Part shown: piece after piece, positions 41,860 to 52,840 of the stretch
Layout: every line of letters starts with the position of its first letter
Position numbering within the stretch: position 1 is the first letter of the stretch
Source: Prorocentrum cordatum
Lineage: Eukaryota; Sar; Dinophyceae; Prorocentrales; Prorocentraceae
DNA: 64,000 nucleotides
Direction: 5' to 3'
Assembly: GCA_963575745.1 (NCBI GenBank)
Contig: CAUYUJ010016069.1
Span: 1-64,000 of the forward strand
Notes under the pieces: model-generated
The model's input: the letters and a program-made list of their open reading frames with translations, nothing else
Told to the model about the DNA's origin: nothing
Database searches by the model: none
Position numbers and translations under genes: made by a program

Positions 41860-42215
41860 CTTGCGGAGATGCCGTTTGTGTATACGAACATGCGCGGGGC
41901 TAAGGCAATATCCGTACTTTGAAAACGACCCGGGTGACCCGACCTCAATCAGTGAAACTTTTGACACGTTTGAAAAGAATGTGCGAGGCCCCTGAGCGAA
42001 CACAACATTTTGAATCGGCCCGACCTCAATCCGTGATTCCTTTGCACAATGAACTGCGCGCGGCGCTAAGGCGATCACCATGCTTGGAAGCGGCCCTTTA
42101 TGAAGTTGTTGTGAATGTGTACGCTTCAGGATCGTTAGTGGTAGGGATCTCAGGCGAAACGCCCAGCCCGCCGTTCCGACTGGCCTCGGGGTGCGACAAG
42201 GAAGAGTTTCTTATA
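41860..42215. repeat. 84-bp repeat family with conserved tail, second copy
   Basis: Degenerate units (GTGAAACTTTTGACACG, GCGCGGCGCTAAGGCGATC, CCCGACCTCAATC) are followed by the tail with GGCGAAACGCCCAGCCCGCC and CCTCGGGGTGCGACA, as at 11640-11740. As there, a GGA tract follows. Confidence 0.75.
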
Positions 42216-42227
42216 CAGCAAAGGAGT

Positions 42228-42360
42228 GGAGGAGGAGGAGGAGGAAAAAAAGGAGGAGGCGGAGGAGGAGGAGGGGGAGGAGGGGGAGGAGGAGGAGGAG
42301 GAGACGGCCACGTGCGAGGAGGAGGAGGAGGACGACGAGGAGCAGGAGGAGGAACGATAA
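42228..42360. repeat. GGA tract
   Basis: GGAGGAGGA purines with one A run at 42245-42250. Confidence 0.85.
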
Positions 42361-43888
42361 ACAGTCTCCTTCGAGCGCCCCCCCCTTCTCCCGCAGAAAC
42401 ACGCCTCTCGTCGGCCTCGGCGTGCCTCGGGCGCCGCTGGCGCTGCCGCGGCGCCTGCGCCGTGGCCCCGCGAGGACGGCCTGCGCCCCGCGCGGCCCTG
42501 CCTCCGGGCCGCGGGGCCTCCCTGGCCGGCCTCTCGCGTCGAGGGGTCCGCAGAGGGGGCTGCTTAGCAGCGGCGGTTGATAGGCCTCCTACCCTGGCAC
42601 GTCGAGTAAGGAACTTGCCGTTTTCGGTTCGCGAGAGGGCGTCTCGGCCGTCATTTTTGCGGGTCCAGGTCCGTCGGTTCCGGTCTCAGGCCGTTGTCAC
42701 CAAAGGCACGTACGTTTACTACAGGAGACTTGTCCACCGCCGATAGAAAAAGAAACAAACACCATCAACATAATTTTTTGGCGCTCCGCGCGGAGAGCCA
42801 ACATTTGATGTTCATGGCGTTTTGTGTTTCTTCGATTTCTCCCGAGGTGGCTTCTCATGCTTCCTTCTCCCAGGGCCTTCCAGGGGCCATTCAGCTCGTT
42901 TTTCCTCAAGCTCCATCTCTGCCCCTACCCCACCTTTGCGTCCACACGAGCTCGGGGCGGACGAAGCGGGTAGGTCACGGCAGGTTGGGAGCCACGGTAG
43001 GGTCGAGCCGCGTTGACGCGGCGGCGGCCCCAGCGCGGGCCTGTCGGGTTGAACGCCGCCAGTGGCCCGGATGGTCGACTTCGAGCGATCCGCGCTATCA
43101 GAAAGGTTCGATCGTCTAAGGCGGTCCAACTACCCGCGCGCTGACATAAATCGACTGCACAGGCCGTCATGACAAGAATTTGCTGCACCCACGTCCGGGT
43201 ACTGCGGCAGCGCGCCGAGGAGTGGCAGGAAAGCTACAGGAGACCTCCGCTCTCGCGCGGGACGGCGCACGAGGGCGGCGGGAGGGCGCCGTTCTCCTGC
43301 ACCGGTCCGAGTCCGGTTCTGCCGAGTAGCCCACCAGCGCTGCGCTGACGAAGCAGGCTGGCCGTGGAGCGTGAAAGCGGGGTGGACGGAACCTGCTGCG
43401 TGAAGCGGGATCCGCCTCCACCGCCAGGCACATCCCTCGGCGCCCTGCAGCCTCAAAAGTCGCCATACAAAAAAACACATTTGGAAGTGGGCGACTCGCT
43501 CGCCCGACGCTTGCTATCCCCCACTCTCACCCCTTCTGGCTCAGACTTCGTGCCTGCGTTTGCAATAGCATGTTTCCAGAATGGGATCTCAACCCACCGC
43601 TTTCACATTTACACCCCTGTCGGGGACTCTTCATGGTGAACTCCTGCTGGAGCAGTTGTTGTCCACCGCGTCTCACCGTGACTCATGGGAGTAACATCCG
43701 ATGGCGGGAAGAATCGTGTCTCCTGGGGACCGTGGCACCGAGGAGGGCGACAGTCTCCGTTGCATCAGGAATTTGGAGAGGGAGCCCGTCATCTTGGAGC
43801 TGCGTGGCCGCTCTAGAGGCGGGATCCAAAGGTGTGGCCCCCACTCATACCTAGCATCCAAGTTCGTGCTCATGATGTTCCTGCTCAC
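42361..43888. other. Unassigned GC-rich stretch
   Basis: About 1.5 kb of non-repetitive sequence with frames open on both strands. I recognise no domain. The right end leads into the zinc-finger fragment. Confidence 0.4.
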
Positions 43889-44941
43889 GGCTCCATGGCA
43901 AGCACGGCAACACAACGGTGGACCTGTCGCTGGTGCGGGCGCAAGAAGAAAGAGGGCCGCTTCTACGTTTGCAAAAAACTGAGCTCTCAAGTCTCACTCC
44001 GTGCATCCCTCCTTGACATGGTCCTCAGACAACTCGCTTGCCCTATTTGGCAAACGTGGGGAACAAGACCAAGGAGGAGGCAAAGGAGTGCAGCAGGGTG
44101 TTGAGTCTGGAGGCGAAGAGGCAGACACGAGTCAGCCACCGCTGTCACACGAGGGGCAATTGCAGCTCGCGGGTTTTGAGCGGGAAGCTCGGAAATGCCC
44201 CAGCAAAGAGCGGCAGTTCAACATATCCGTGCATTGCAGCGACGAGCCGATGTTGCCGAAGCGAAATCCGACTACTGAGCTCTTGTGCGACTTTTACACG
44301 ACCCGTTGCAGGTCGTTGGCCGCCGTGAGTCCTTTGACGGGTCGTAGCAGGTTGGCCCGGGACTCTCTCTGGAGGGCCTCTTGGGGACGAGCAACGCTTC
44401 GCATCGGCATTCGGCCTGGATTTTGTAGATCTTTCGTCGTCGAGGATGCAGGCGGCATGTACATGGAAGACAATTCCGAGCTCACGGCCAGGGTTGAACA
44501 GTTCAAGACAGGCATCGCGGCCATGGAGAAATCGCTCTTCGCAGAGGCGAAGGCAAAGATATATTCCCTCAAGGCAGGGCGGGCTCAGCTGGCAGCAAGG
44601 ATGGCGGCCAAGACGAGGCGCGCGGGGGAGTCGGCCGATGGAGTTGCAGGAGAAGCGCCGCAGCAGCCAGCAGGTTCTCCCCAAGCCGCCGCGGATACGG
44701 CCGTTCCTGCCGAGCCCGTTGGCGGGGCACCACAGCCCGCTGCTGGACAGGCCGTTCCCGCCGCCCCTTCGACGGCGACTGCCGCGGCGACGACGGCACG
44801 CTCGTCGCGCGCCGACAGGAATGCCGCCGGTAGCTGTTCTGACCCCCCCCCTGGGTCGAACACGTTCAATGCTGGCCCCCAGGCCCTCGGGATCCGCATT
44901 CGAAGGGCTGGCCGCTCCCTGGGCGCCAGGTTCACGTGAAG
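43889..44941 (+). pseudogene. Zinc-finger and coiled-coil frame, possible retroelement ORF1
   Basis: At about 43889 a frame reads MASTATQRWTCRWCGRKKK then EGRFYVCKK, resembling the first half of a RanBP2-like zinc finger. Another frame (44001-44939) carries VVEDAGGMYMEDNSELTARV then EQFKTGIAAMEKSLFAEAKA, a predicted coiled coil, followed by an Ala/Pro-rich linker and a stop at 44937-44939. A W-x-C-x2-C finger, then a coiled coil, then an Ala-rich linker is how I recall the N-terminal region of dinoflagellate non-LTR elements. The two parts are in different frames, so it is probably decayed. No endonuclease or RT follows here. Confidence 0.4.
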
Positions 44942-45274
44942 GTTCCTGGCTGTTTGAGTTCCAGGGGGGATTTCAATCTCTTTCTGTTCCAGCTTCAGTG
45001 CCATCGGTGGCTCAGGCGGGATTGTGGCACTGGTGGGGTTCCCCGCTCTTGCTCGCCACCTCCTCAAAAGATGCGTTGCCCCCGACGTTGGTTACAGAGA
45101 AACGTGCAGCTCATTTTCTAGGGCCACGAGTTTCATTTTTTTGTGTCAGGAAGACACTGATCGACCCCCCCCCCCCCTGCGGGAACCTCGGCTTTGTCAG
45201 CTACGGATTCTGAGGCCCGCGTTATGTAGACGACTGTTCTTGGGACGAAGGCGCTCTTTTCAGCCAATGTTTCG
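44942..45274. other. Unassigned stretch
   Basis: Contains a run of about 11 C near 45166. No gene recognised. Confidence 0.4.
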
Positions 45275-45960
45275 TGTGGCCGCCGCCGTCGTGTGCGCTT
45301 CGACCCGCCTTGCACCTCCCCAAGCCACCCATTGCTCCTACTCGGATTCCTGAGCTCTCTAGCCGCGCCATCGCAGCGCAGCAAACATGGCATGCACAAA
45401 ACATCGCAATGCACAATGTACCGTGTTCCTGTGGTCGTCGTCGACATGCGCGCTCAAACCTCCCAAGCCGATGCAATGCGAAAGAACATCTTGTATACAA
45501 AACGTGATGCACTGCACACGTATTGTTTTCGTGTCGTCGTCGCCGACATGTGCGCTTCAACCTTCCCTCGGGCGCCGCAAACCACGCTTGGCTCCCACGC
45601 TGAAGTCTAAGCTCATACTCGGGCAGCGTCAATAAGGCGCAAAACCATTGCAATGCACACAAACACGGCAATGCTTTCCAGCCTGCAATGCACGCAACAA
45701 TTGGTGTCGAGTGGTGGTTGCCGACATGCGCGCTTCAACCTGCCCTGAACCCTCCAAACCACGCTTGGCTCCAACACAAAAGCGTTAGAAAAGTGCACTG
45801 CAACGAAAACAATCTCTAACGCAAAGACGTACAATGACCAACATACTGTGTTCGTATCGTCGTCGCCAGCATGTGCGCTTCAACCCTCCCTGCAGCTTCC
45901 CAGTCCACGCTTGGCTCTCACGCAGGATGCTAAGCTCAAGCTCGAGCAGCGAATGTGAAT
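45275..45960. repeat. TCGTCG-GACATGCGCGCTTCAACC tandem repeat
   Basis: About five units (near 45283, 45430, 45535, 45700 and 45855) share GTCGTCGTCGCCGACATG, TGCGCTTCAACC and ACCACGCTTGGCTC, with period about 105-170 bp. Confidence 0.75.
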
Positions 45961-46766
45961 CTTAAGTCTCAAGTTTTAGGTGTGCCCTTTTGAACATTGA
46001 CGCCCCTCCGTGCGCTACAACGGTTCAGAAGTTGACTGCTCTCTGCTGGCGGAAAGCGCAGTGATGGGGTGGTTCGGCGCCGTTCCCAGGGGGGAAGGCA
46101 GAAGAAACGGGCTTCCTGCTTGTGTGGGGGGTTCTGCTTGTGCGGAGCTTTCGAAGCCTTTTCCGAAGCCAGAAAGGGCCCCTCAGAAGATGCAGCGGCA
46201 TCTGACAAACTTAGCCGCCCTCTGAGAAGGCCTGCGTTCTTAGAGTTTCCCTTTCCTTGCGCGAAGCCGAGTGGTGGGACAGCAGCGGCGGGGGGGAGTG
46301 TATGATCGCATGCACGCGACAATTTGTTCTATGCATGTTTTATCCCGACCCGAGCATTGTCCTCATCAGCGCGCGTTCATCAATGACCGTGCTGGAGCCC
46401 ACGGCTCCCCATTGTTCGGCAGGGTCTGCTTCGCCACAGTGCAGGATGATGATTAAGAAATTACCATGGGCCGAGTTCAAGCGGCGGCGCCCAGGATGAT
46501 GATTGGAAAAAAAACGACCCGGGGCCGGAGAACTCTTTGTTCCCCCCCGTCCTCTGCGGGCGCGCGCCTGGACCGTCGACGGGCCAGACAGAGTCGAAGC
46601 GAAGCGGACCCCGTACATTTGGAAACTACTCTGTTGGTCATTCCCCGCAAACTCTTGTACGAATTGGCATTTTACATTGCGCTCGGCTCCAGGACGAGAC
46701 ACCACCCTGCGCGGAGGAAGTGCGCGCGGGGGTTCCCGCCACCGCTCGGGCGCGGGTGACAGGTTG
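45961..46766. other. Unassigned stretch
   Basis: A tandem duplication of GCAGGATGATGATT-type sequence is present near 46440-46505 (about 50 bp apart). A plus frame at 46466-46759 (LLVIPRKLLYELAFYIALGS) is protein-like but unplaced. Confidence 0.4.
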
Positions 46767-47379
46767 ATGTTGATGCTGATGATGATATGGTTGCAGCTGA
46801 TGGCGATGCTGATGATGCTGGTGAGGCTGATGATGATGAGGCTGATGATGATGGTGATGATGATGATGCTGCTGCTGATAATGACTACTACGATGCTGAT
46901 GATGATGATGATGATGCTGATGCTGATCCTGAGTATGATGATGATGATGATGCTGATGATGCTGATCATGACGATGATGATGACGATGATGGTGATTATG
47001 TTGATGCTGAAAATGGTGATCACGATGATGATGGTGATGCTGATGTGGGTGCTGATGCTGACGTTGATGCTGATGTTGGTGTTGCTGCTGCTGCCGCTGA
47101 TGATGCTGATGTTGATGCTGATGATGAGGGGGATGCGGATGATGCTGATGATGACGATGATGATGATGCTGGTGACGATGCTGGTGGCGATGATGATGAC
47201 GACGACGATGATGATGATGATGATGCTGCTGATGCTGTTGTTGATGCGCATGATGGGGATGATGATGCTGCTGATGATGATGATGATGATGCTGATGCTG
47301 ATGCTGATGCTGATGATGATGATGCTGATGCTGATGCTGATGATGATGATGATGATGATGATGATGCTGATGATGATGC

Positions 47380-47417
<38 letters not shown>

Positions 47418-47725
47418 TGGTGGTGGTGGTGGTGGTGGTGGTGGTGGTGGTGGTGGTGTTGGTGGTGGTGGTGGTGGTGGTGGTGGTGGTGGTGGTGGTG
47501 TGGTGTTGATGATGATGATGACTGGGAGGGATGGGGGCAGGGGCAGAGGAAGGACAAAGAGAGCGCAGCGCTGCTTGGAGGATTGCGGAGAGAGGTGGGA
47601 GGTGGATGGTGGAGAGAGGAGGAGAATGGGAGGGATGCGGAGGAGGAAGAGGAGCAGGAGCAGGAGGAGGAGGAGCAGGAGGAGGAGGAGGAGGTGGAGG
47701 TGGAAGAGGAGGAAGAGGAGGGTGC
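46767..47725. repeat. GAT/GCT to GGT to GGA composite tract
   Basis: GATGATGCTGATG triplets (46767-47417), about 30 GGT triplets (47418-47500), a short GAT remnant, a mixed spacer, then GGA (47640-47725). This is the same order of parts as at 12.2-14.1 and 28.0 kb. A 646-codon open frame across it is not treated as a gene. Confidence 0.9.
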
Positions 47726-48117
47726 GGCGCCGCCCTCTGGGCCTCGCGGCCCCCCTCCCCTGGCCCCCCCCCCGCAGACAGCGCCTCCGCGGCGCTGCCC
47801 AGCGCCCCCAGCGGCGCCGCGGCGTCCCGGCTGCGGCCGCGCTGCGGGTGGGCTGCCGCTGCCGCCCCCGCGGGCCGCGCCGTGCTCCCGCCGCGGCCTC
47901 GGCATTTCCCTGGCAACGATCGGGGGCAACGGCAGGGGGCGGGTGAGCACAGGTGGGCACGAACGGAACGTGCACAATGCCCAGCAGCATTTTCTGTCTC
48001 CAGCGTCCATTTCGGGTGTCCAAAACAGGGGGGGGATGCATCGACCTCGAACGGTTGATACACAGCTGTGCTATAATTCAATGGGTTCCCTTATACATCG
48101 ACAGCTGGCCCGACGAA
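47726..48117. other. Unassigned GC-rich stretch
   Basis: Very GC-rich to about 47940, then mixed. No gene recognised. Confidence 0.4.
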
Positions 48118-48610
48118 GCTCCGGGCCCCGACGGGGAGCCTGTGTCTGGAGCTCCCCAGGATGGCCCAAGACGGCCCCAGATGGCCCCGAGACGGCCCCT
48201 GAGGGCCCCAGGATGGCCCGACGCGCGCCCAAACGGCCACGATGGGCCCAAGACTGCCCAAGAACAGCCCAAGAACGCTACTCGACGGCCCAACGGGCTC
48301 CTCAGATGGCACAAGGGAGCCCGAAGACGACTCCAAAGAGGACCCAGGGAGGCCAAAACTATGGGTTGTCCTTCGGTTCCGGTCTCCAGATCATCCGAGA
48401 GGGCCCAAGAGGCCCCCGATATCCGTCCAACATGGCCCAATAGGCGCCCAAGAGGGCCTCAAGACGAGCACATGACGGCCCTAGAGGGGCCCAAGACGGC
48501 CCCAAGACGCTCACAGAGGGCCCTCGGAGGGGCCTCCGACGGCGCAAGAGGGCCCCCGAGACGGTGTGAAAACGGCCTCAAGAGACAGAGAAAAGGGCCC
48601 ATTCGGGACC
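48118..48610. repeat. CCCAAGA minisatellite array (reverse of CTTGGG)
   Basis: GGCCCAAGACGGCCCC-type units, the reverse complement of the family at 36.6-37.6 kb. Confidence 0.85.
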
Positions 48611-49130
48611 CTGCATTAGTACGGCGACGGTCAGAATACCCCGCGGATAAGAGTGAAGGGGCGGCGGGGACGTCGGCAGTCTGCGAGGCTCTGAAGAAGC
48701 CCGCCGCAGGCGTATAATTTTTCAAGCTATACAACGAGCCCGCCGCATGCGCCGATTTTTAGTTCAAACAATGTGGGTGGGTCACGGGTTGGGTCGCAGG
48801 TGGGTCGCGGGTGGGTCGCGGTTGGGTATATGTATGTGTTTGCGTCTATTTCTATGACTATGAGTCTGTCTACATCCGTACATCTGTATACATGTATATA
48901 CACATGCATACGTGGATGTAAATTGTATGTCGCTGTATGTGTATATGTAGGTGTACGTTCATCTGTATAGGTATACGTTTGTGTTTAGGCATAGTTATCG
49001 AAACCTTATACTGCACATGTGTGCGTAGATGCATATGTATATGGCAATGCATATGCATTTGTATATATATATATATATGTATATGCGATGCCGATGCTTA
49101 TGTACATATATTTCTCTTCTTGTATTTTCA
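48611..49130. repeat. TATG/TGTA-rich low-complexity sequence
   Basis: After about 150 bp of unique sequence and GGGTCGCGGGTGGGTCGC repeats (48780-48825), the region to 49115 is dense in GTATATGTATG-type words. Confidence 0.7.
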
Positions 49131-49320
49131 CAAGCCCGGGGGGGGAACCCTTCCCCCCAAAAAAACTGGACCCCCCAGGATCTGGGGTTCTCGGGCTCCC
49201 TTGGACGTCCTTGGAAAAGGTCACCCGGCTTTCCGGGTCTCCACAAACGCCTTCCCAGCAGACCCAGAGTTGTAATGCTGCTCCAAGGCAAAGGCCCCCC
49301 CCCCTGGTGATTTTCTTGAG
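49131..49320. other. Unassigned stretch
   Basis: Contains G, C and A runs (near 49139-49166). No gene recognised. Confidence 0.4.
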
Positions 49321-49710
49321 AAGTTCAAAAAAAGTTCCGTTTAAGTTTAAAAAAAGTTCCGGGAAAGTTCCTGGTTTTGATTTTTATGTTTTCATGTTTT
49401 ATTTATCTTATCGTAAAAATAACGGAATAGTAACGAAATCATGCAACATCATATGAAACAGGCGATTTTAATTGTATGTATTATTGCATTTGTTTGCTTA
49501 TTGGATCATTTTACATTGTTTTATATTAGAAAGCCATTGAATATTCTTTGCTTTTGAATGGAATAATAACGGAATTCTATAAATTCACATGAAACAAGCG
49601 ATCATAAGTGTATTGACTATTGTATTTTTGCCTGCTGTATCATTTTGAATTGTTTTTATTTTAGAACACCATTGCATATTCTTTTTGAATGGAATGATAA
49701 CGAAATCATG
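49321..49710. repeat. AT-rich island with a 131-136 bp tandem duplication
   Basis: Begins with AAGTTCAAAAAAAGTTCC words, then two tandem copies of a unit starting AATAGTAACGAAATCATGC / AATAATAACGGAATTCT (49426 and 49562). A third start, AATGATAACGAAATCATGC, is at 49693. Composition is strikingly AT-rich against the surroundings. Confidence 0.8.
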
Positions 49711-49838
49711 CCTATGCCAACGCCAATGCTTATGCTTATGCCAATGCCGTCGCCCCTCCAATTGGGACATTCGTCATGCCCTATGCCAACGCCTATGCCT
49801 ATGCCAATGCCGTCGCCCCTCCAATTGGGACATTCTGC
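49711..49838. repeat. CCTATG hexamers and TATGCCAATGCCGTCGCC block, two copies
   Basis: CCTATGCCAACG hexamers and two copies of GCCAATGCCGTCGCCCCTCC followed by AATTGGGACATTC. A third copy lies at 52074-52118. Confidence 0.8.
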
Positions 49839-49845
49839 GGCACTG

Positions 49846-50030
49846 ACGCCCCCGAGACGACAAAGACGCTACAGGGGCAATTACTGCGACAGTAGAGCCC
49901 CTGATACGACGAGGGCGCTACAGAGACAGATCTCGCGACACTGCAGCCCCCGAGCAACAAGGGCGCTACAGTGACAAAGTTTGTAGCGCTACAGCTCCTG
50001 ATGCGACGAGGGCGCTGGAGAGGCAGATTT
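49846..50030. repeat. About 50-bp tandem repeat
   Basis: Four imperfect units around GACGAGGGCGCTACAGAGAC and AGCCCCTGATACGACG. Confidence 0.75.
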
Positions 50031-50044
50031 TGTGAGACGGCATT

Positions 50045-50361
50045 GCTTACCTCGCCCATTTCGGCACGCCCTTCGCGCATTTTGTGGCCTCATCGGGAGC
50101 TCCACCCAAGGCCCAGGCGGCCGCGTTCGCATAGGTGACCACGCCCATTTCGCCACACCCCTCACCCGTTCCGTGGCCCCATATGGGCCTCCACCCAAGG
50201 CCCCAGTGGGCGTGCCGCGCCGTGCAGCGCGCCACCCTATACTTAGAGATTTCTTGCGGATACGAGGCGGATTCAGCGAAAACGTCTAGCTCGTCTTCTC
50301 GCACCTCGAAGACGCTTCCCGTCATCCGCCAACGCCCGTCCGAGTTGCAGCCTGGAGCCCC
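50045..50361. repeat. About 100-bp repeat, two copies, and unassigned sequence
   Basis: CGCCCATTTCGGCACGCCC and TCCACCCAAGGCCCAGGCGG occur twice (starting about 50054 and 50152). The remainder to 50361 is unassigned. Confidence 0.65.
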
Positions 50362-50392
<31 letters not shown>

Positions 50393-50512
50393 CATACATA
50401 CATACATATATATATATACATACATCTATATATATACATATATATGTGTATGTCTGTATATTTATGTATGTACGTACGTGTGTATGTATGGGTATATATA
50501 AAAATATATGTG
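50362..50512. repeat. TA/TACA low-complexity tract
   Basis: TATATATA, TACATACA and GTATGTATG words. Confidence 0.9.
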
Positions 50513-50574
50513 TAGAGGTCAGGTTTTTCCTTCAGAAAAACGGTCCACGCTCCTCGTTCCTCGCAGGCGCTTCC

Positions 50575-50815
50575 CGTCGACCCTAGTCCCGAGGCCCATC
50601 GACCCTAGACTCGATGCCCGAGACCCCAGACCTTTGGACTGAGATTCGAGGCCCCAGAGACCCTGGACTCGAGACCTTCTAGACCTTAGACCCGATGCCC
50701 TAGACCGTAGGCCATATACCCTAGACCCCAGGCCATAGGACCCTAGGCCCTAGACCCGAGGCGGTAAACCCTAGGGACCCTAGACCCTCGACCTCAGACC
50801 TCAGACATTGGAGCG
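50575..50815. repeat. GACCCTAGACCCGAGG minisatellite
   Basis: Short irregular units with ACCCTAGACC cores. The reverse-complement composition occurs at 51436-52070. Confidence 0.75.
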
Positions 50816-50944
50816 TACATTGAAACTTCCGGAAGGCGCCCTGCGAGGCGCCGCCAGGGACCTTGGCGCCCAGGGGCGCCCCGGGCAATGGGAGCGCCCC
50901 GCGAGAACCCCCCCGGGTACGGCGATTCTGCTGTAGCTGTTTTT
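50816..50944. other. Unassigned GC-rich spacer
   Basis: Contains GGCGCCCAGGGGCGCC, a perfect 16-bp palindrome, near 50865-50881. No gene. Confidence 0.5.
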
Positions 50945-51275
50945 TGGATATTCCAGGGAGCGGCAAACTTTTTTTTGAATCGTTTTTGAAATTATTTTGA
51001 ACATTGTTTGAACTTTTTGAATATTTGTTTGAACTTGTCTTGGGATTCAGTTGTTTCTTGTATTATTATGTTTTTTTCAAAAATGTTTGTTTTCATTTTT
51101 TTTTTTTTTTTGAATTTTGAACTTTTTGAATTTGTTTTGGAGCTTTCTTGGGATTTTGAACTTGTTCGAACTTTTTCGAACTTTTTTTCAACTTTCATTT
51201 TTTCTTCATGTTTTTGGAACTGTTTGGGATTTTTTTTAACTTTTTTGAATGTTTTGAACTTCGTTTGGAACAGCG
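50945..51275. repeat. TTTGAAC-rich AT island
   Basis: TTTTTGAACTTTTTGAA words and a long T run near 51097-51111. Related words occur at 52734-52800 and, reversed, at 49321-49370. Confidence 0.8.
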
Positions 51276-52073
51276 GTGGTAAACTTTACTGGTCCCCGGG
51301 GGGACTCCGGAATTCGCCGCCGAATGTCAAAGCCCCGCCGGCGCGGGCCCTTTCGCGTTTGCCTTTTTGGGGGGCGGGGTCCCGCTGGGGAGTGTGATTC
51401 CCGCGGCGTACGGCAGGGCCCCGGCCCTGTGCCGCGCGCCTGACATTGGGGCGTGGACTTCGGGCATAGGACATAGGGTCTGGGGCGCGGCGCCTAGGGC
51501 CCAGGGGCCAGGGCGGCCAGGGGTCTCAGGTTCGGCTTGGGCCCCAGGACCCCAGGCCTACTACCTCTGGCGCAAGGCATCGATGCCACAGCCAAGGAAT
51601 TTGGACTTTGGCCCATGGACCCAGGCCATTGGTCCGAAGGCTCCGAGCCGTGGGCCCAGGGGCCCAGGGTCTAGGGTCTGGGGGCTGAGGCGCGGCGTCC
51701 AGGGTTCAGCGGCTTGGGGCCGTGGGGATGGTTTGGGCTTCAGGGACTTGGCCCTACTGCCTCGGGCTTCAGGCGTCGCGGCTCAGGTTTACGCCGTCGG
51801 GCTTGCGCCCAAGGGCCTCGGCGCTAGGCATTGAGTAGGGCCCAGGGTCTACGGCGTAGGGTTTCGGGCAGAGGGCTTAGACATGCAGCGCTTTATACAT
51901 GGGGCAAACAGGTCAAGGGCTTAGGGCTTTTGGCTTGAAGCGCAAGGCCCGCGACGCAGGTCCTCGGGCCGAGGGTCGGAGGTCTGGGGCCAATGGGCTC
52001 GGGGCCTCAGGCCTGCGGCTTAAGCTGAGGATTTAGAGGTCTGGGCCTTAGGGCTCAGACCCAGGCTACGCCT
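51276..52073. repeat. GGGCCTAGG/GGGTCTGGG minisatellite
   Basis: After about 150 bp of GC-rich unique sequence, irregular units such as GGCCCAGGGTCTAGGG and TTAGGGCT fill 51436-52070. Confidence 0.75.
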
Positions 52074-52118
52074 ATGCCTATGCCAATGCCGTCGCCCCTC
52101 CAATTTGGACATTCGTCA
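52074..52118. repeat. TATGCCAATGCCGTCGCC block, third copy
   Basis: CCTATGCCTATGCCAATGCC followed by GTCGCCCCTCC and AATTTGGACATTCGTCATC, nearly identical to 49730-49775 and 49795-49832. Confidence 0.85.
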
Positions 52119-52733
52119 TCGGCTGCGCCCCCGCCCGCGGGGGGGGAGGGGGGCGAGGGGGAGGGGGGCGAGAAAGAGCGCGAGCGCTGCGGAGGCGAGG
52201 GGGGCGCAGTAGATGAGGCCCGAACGGAGTAGGACGTCGAGCAGGTCCGGGTGGGTCGGAGGCGGCGGCGAGGGCGAAGCGGGGGAGGGGGGCTGTGGGG
52301 GCGGGCATGAGGCCGATGGTTCCCGGGGGGGATTGGGCGCCGAGGAGGGGCGGGGGGGGCTATCGGAACGATGGCGGGGGAGGTCCAGGGGTAAGAGGAG
52401 GGTCGTGAGGACCTCCATGCAAATTATTGGCGCGATCTTGTGGCTGTCGCGCGTTACGTGGCCACGGGGCGTGCGATTTCGCGCGTTGCCCACGTGGTTC
52501 CAGCGAGCTCTGCTTCGCATTGCTGTTCGCGCCCTGTGGCGCGAGGGTTTTTTTGGGTAAGCTGTGTTCGCTGTCGTCATTCGGGCGGGCTGCCGAGGCG
52601 AGCGCGAGTTTTTCGCCAGATCGGTAAGTTCGCACATCGCAGCGCAAGCGTGAACCTTGGGCGCGCGTGACAGGTGTCCCGGGGAATGGGCGCCGCGAGG
52701 GCGCATCGGTGAGGGGGTCAGAATCGGCGCCGT
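52119..52733. other. Unassigned GC-rich stretch
   Basis: G-rich to about 52390, then mixed. Frames are open on both strands, none recognised. Confidence 0.4.
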
Positions 52734-52840
52734 TGATTTTGAACTTTTTTGGAACTTTTTTCTGAACTCTTCGGCACACTTTATTTGAATTTTGGACAAA
52801 ACCAGCAAACGGCTCACTTTGCCTGAGTTCCAGCATTACA
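52734..52840. repeat. TTTTGAACTTTTT patch and short spacer
   Basis: Related to the 50.95-51.28 kb AT island. It precedes a CCCAAGA array, as the reversed patch at 49.3 kb follows one. Confidence 0.6.

Noticed and set aside
46503-48443. A 646-codon open frame (Met/Leu-rich, then Trp run, then Glu run) as a gene
   Set aside because: Each segment is the translation of GAT, GGT or GGA repeats. The frame continues into a CCCAAGA minisatellite.
50575-50815. Interstitial telomere
   Set aside because: Units are irregular and contain GACC and GAGG words. A regular CCCTAAA-type period is absent.
49795-52118. LTR retrotransposon bounded by the 45-bp direct repeats
   Set aside because: The repeats are too short for LTRs, and the interior has only minisatellites, with no primer-binding site or polymerase.
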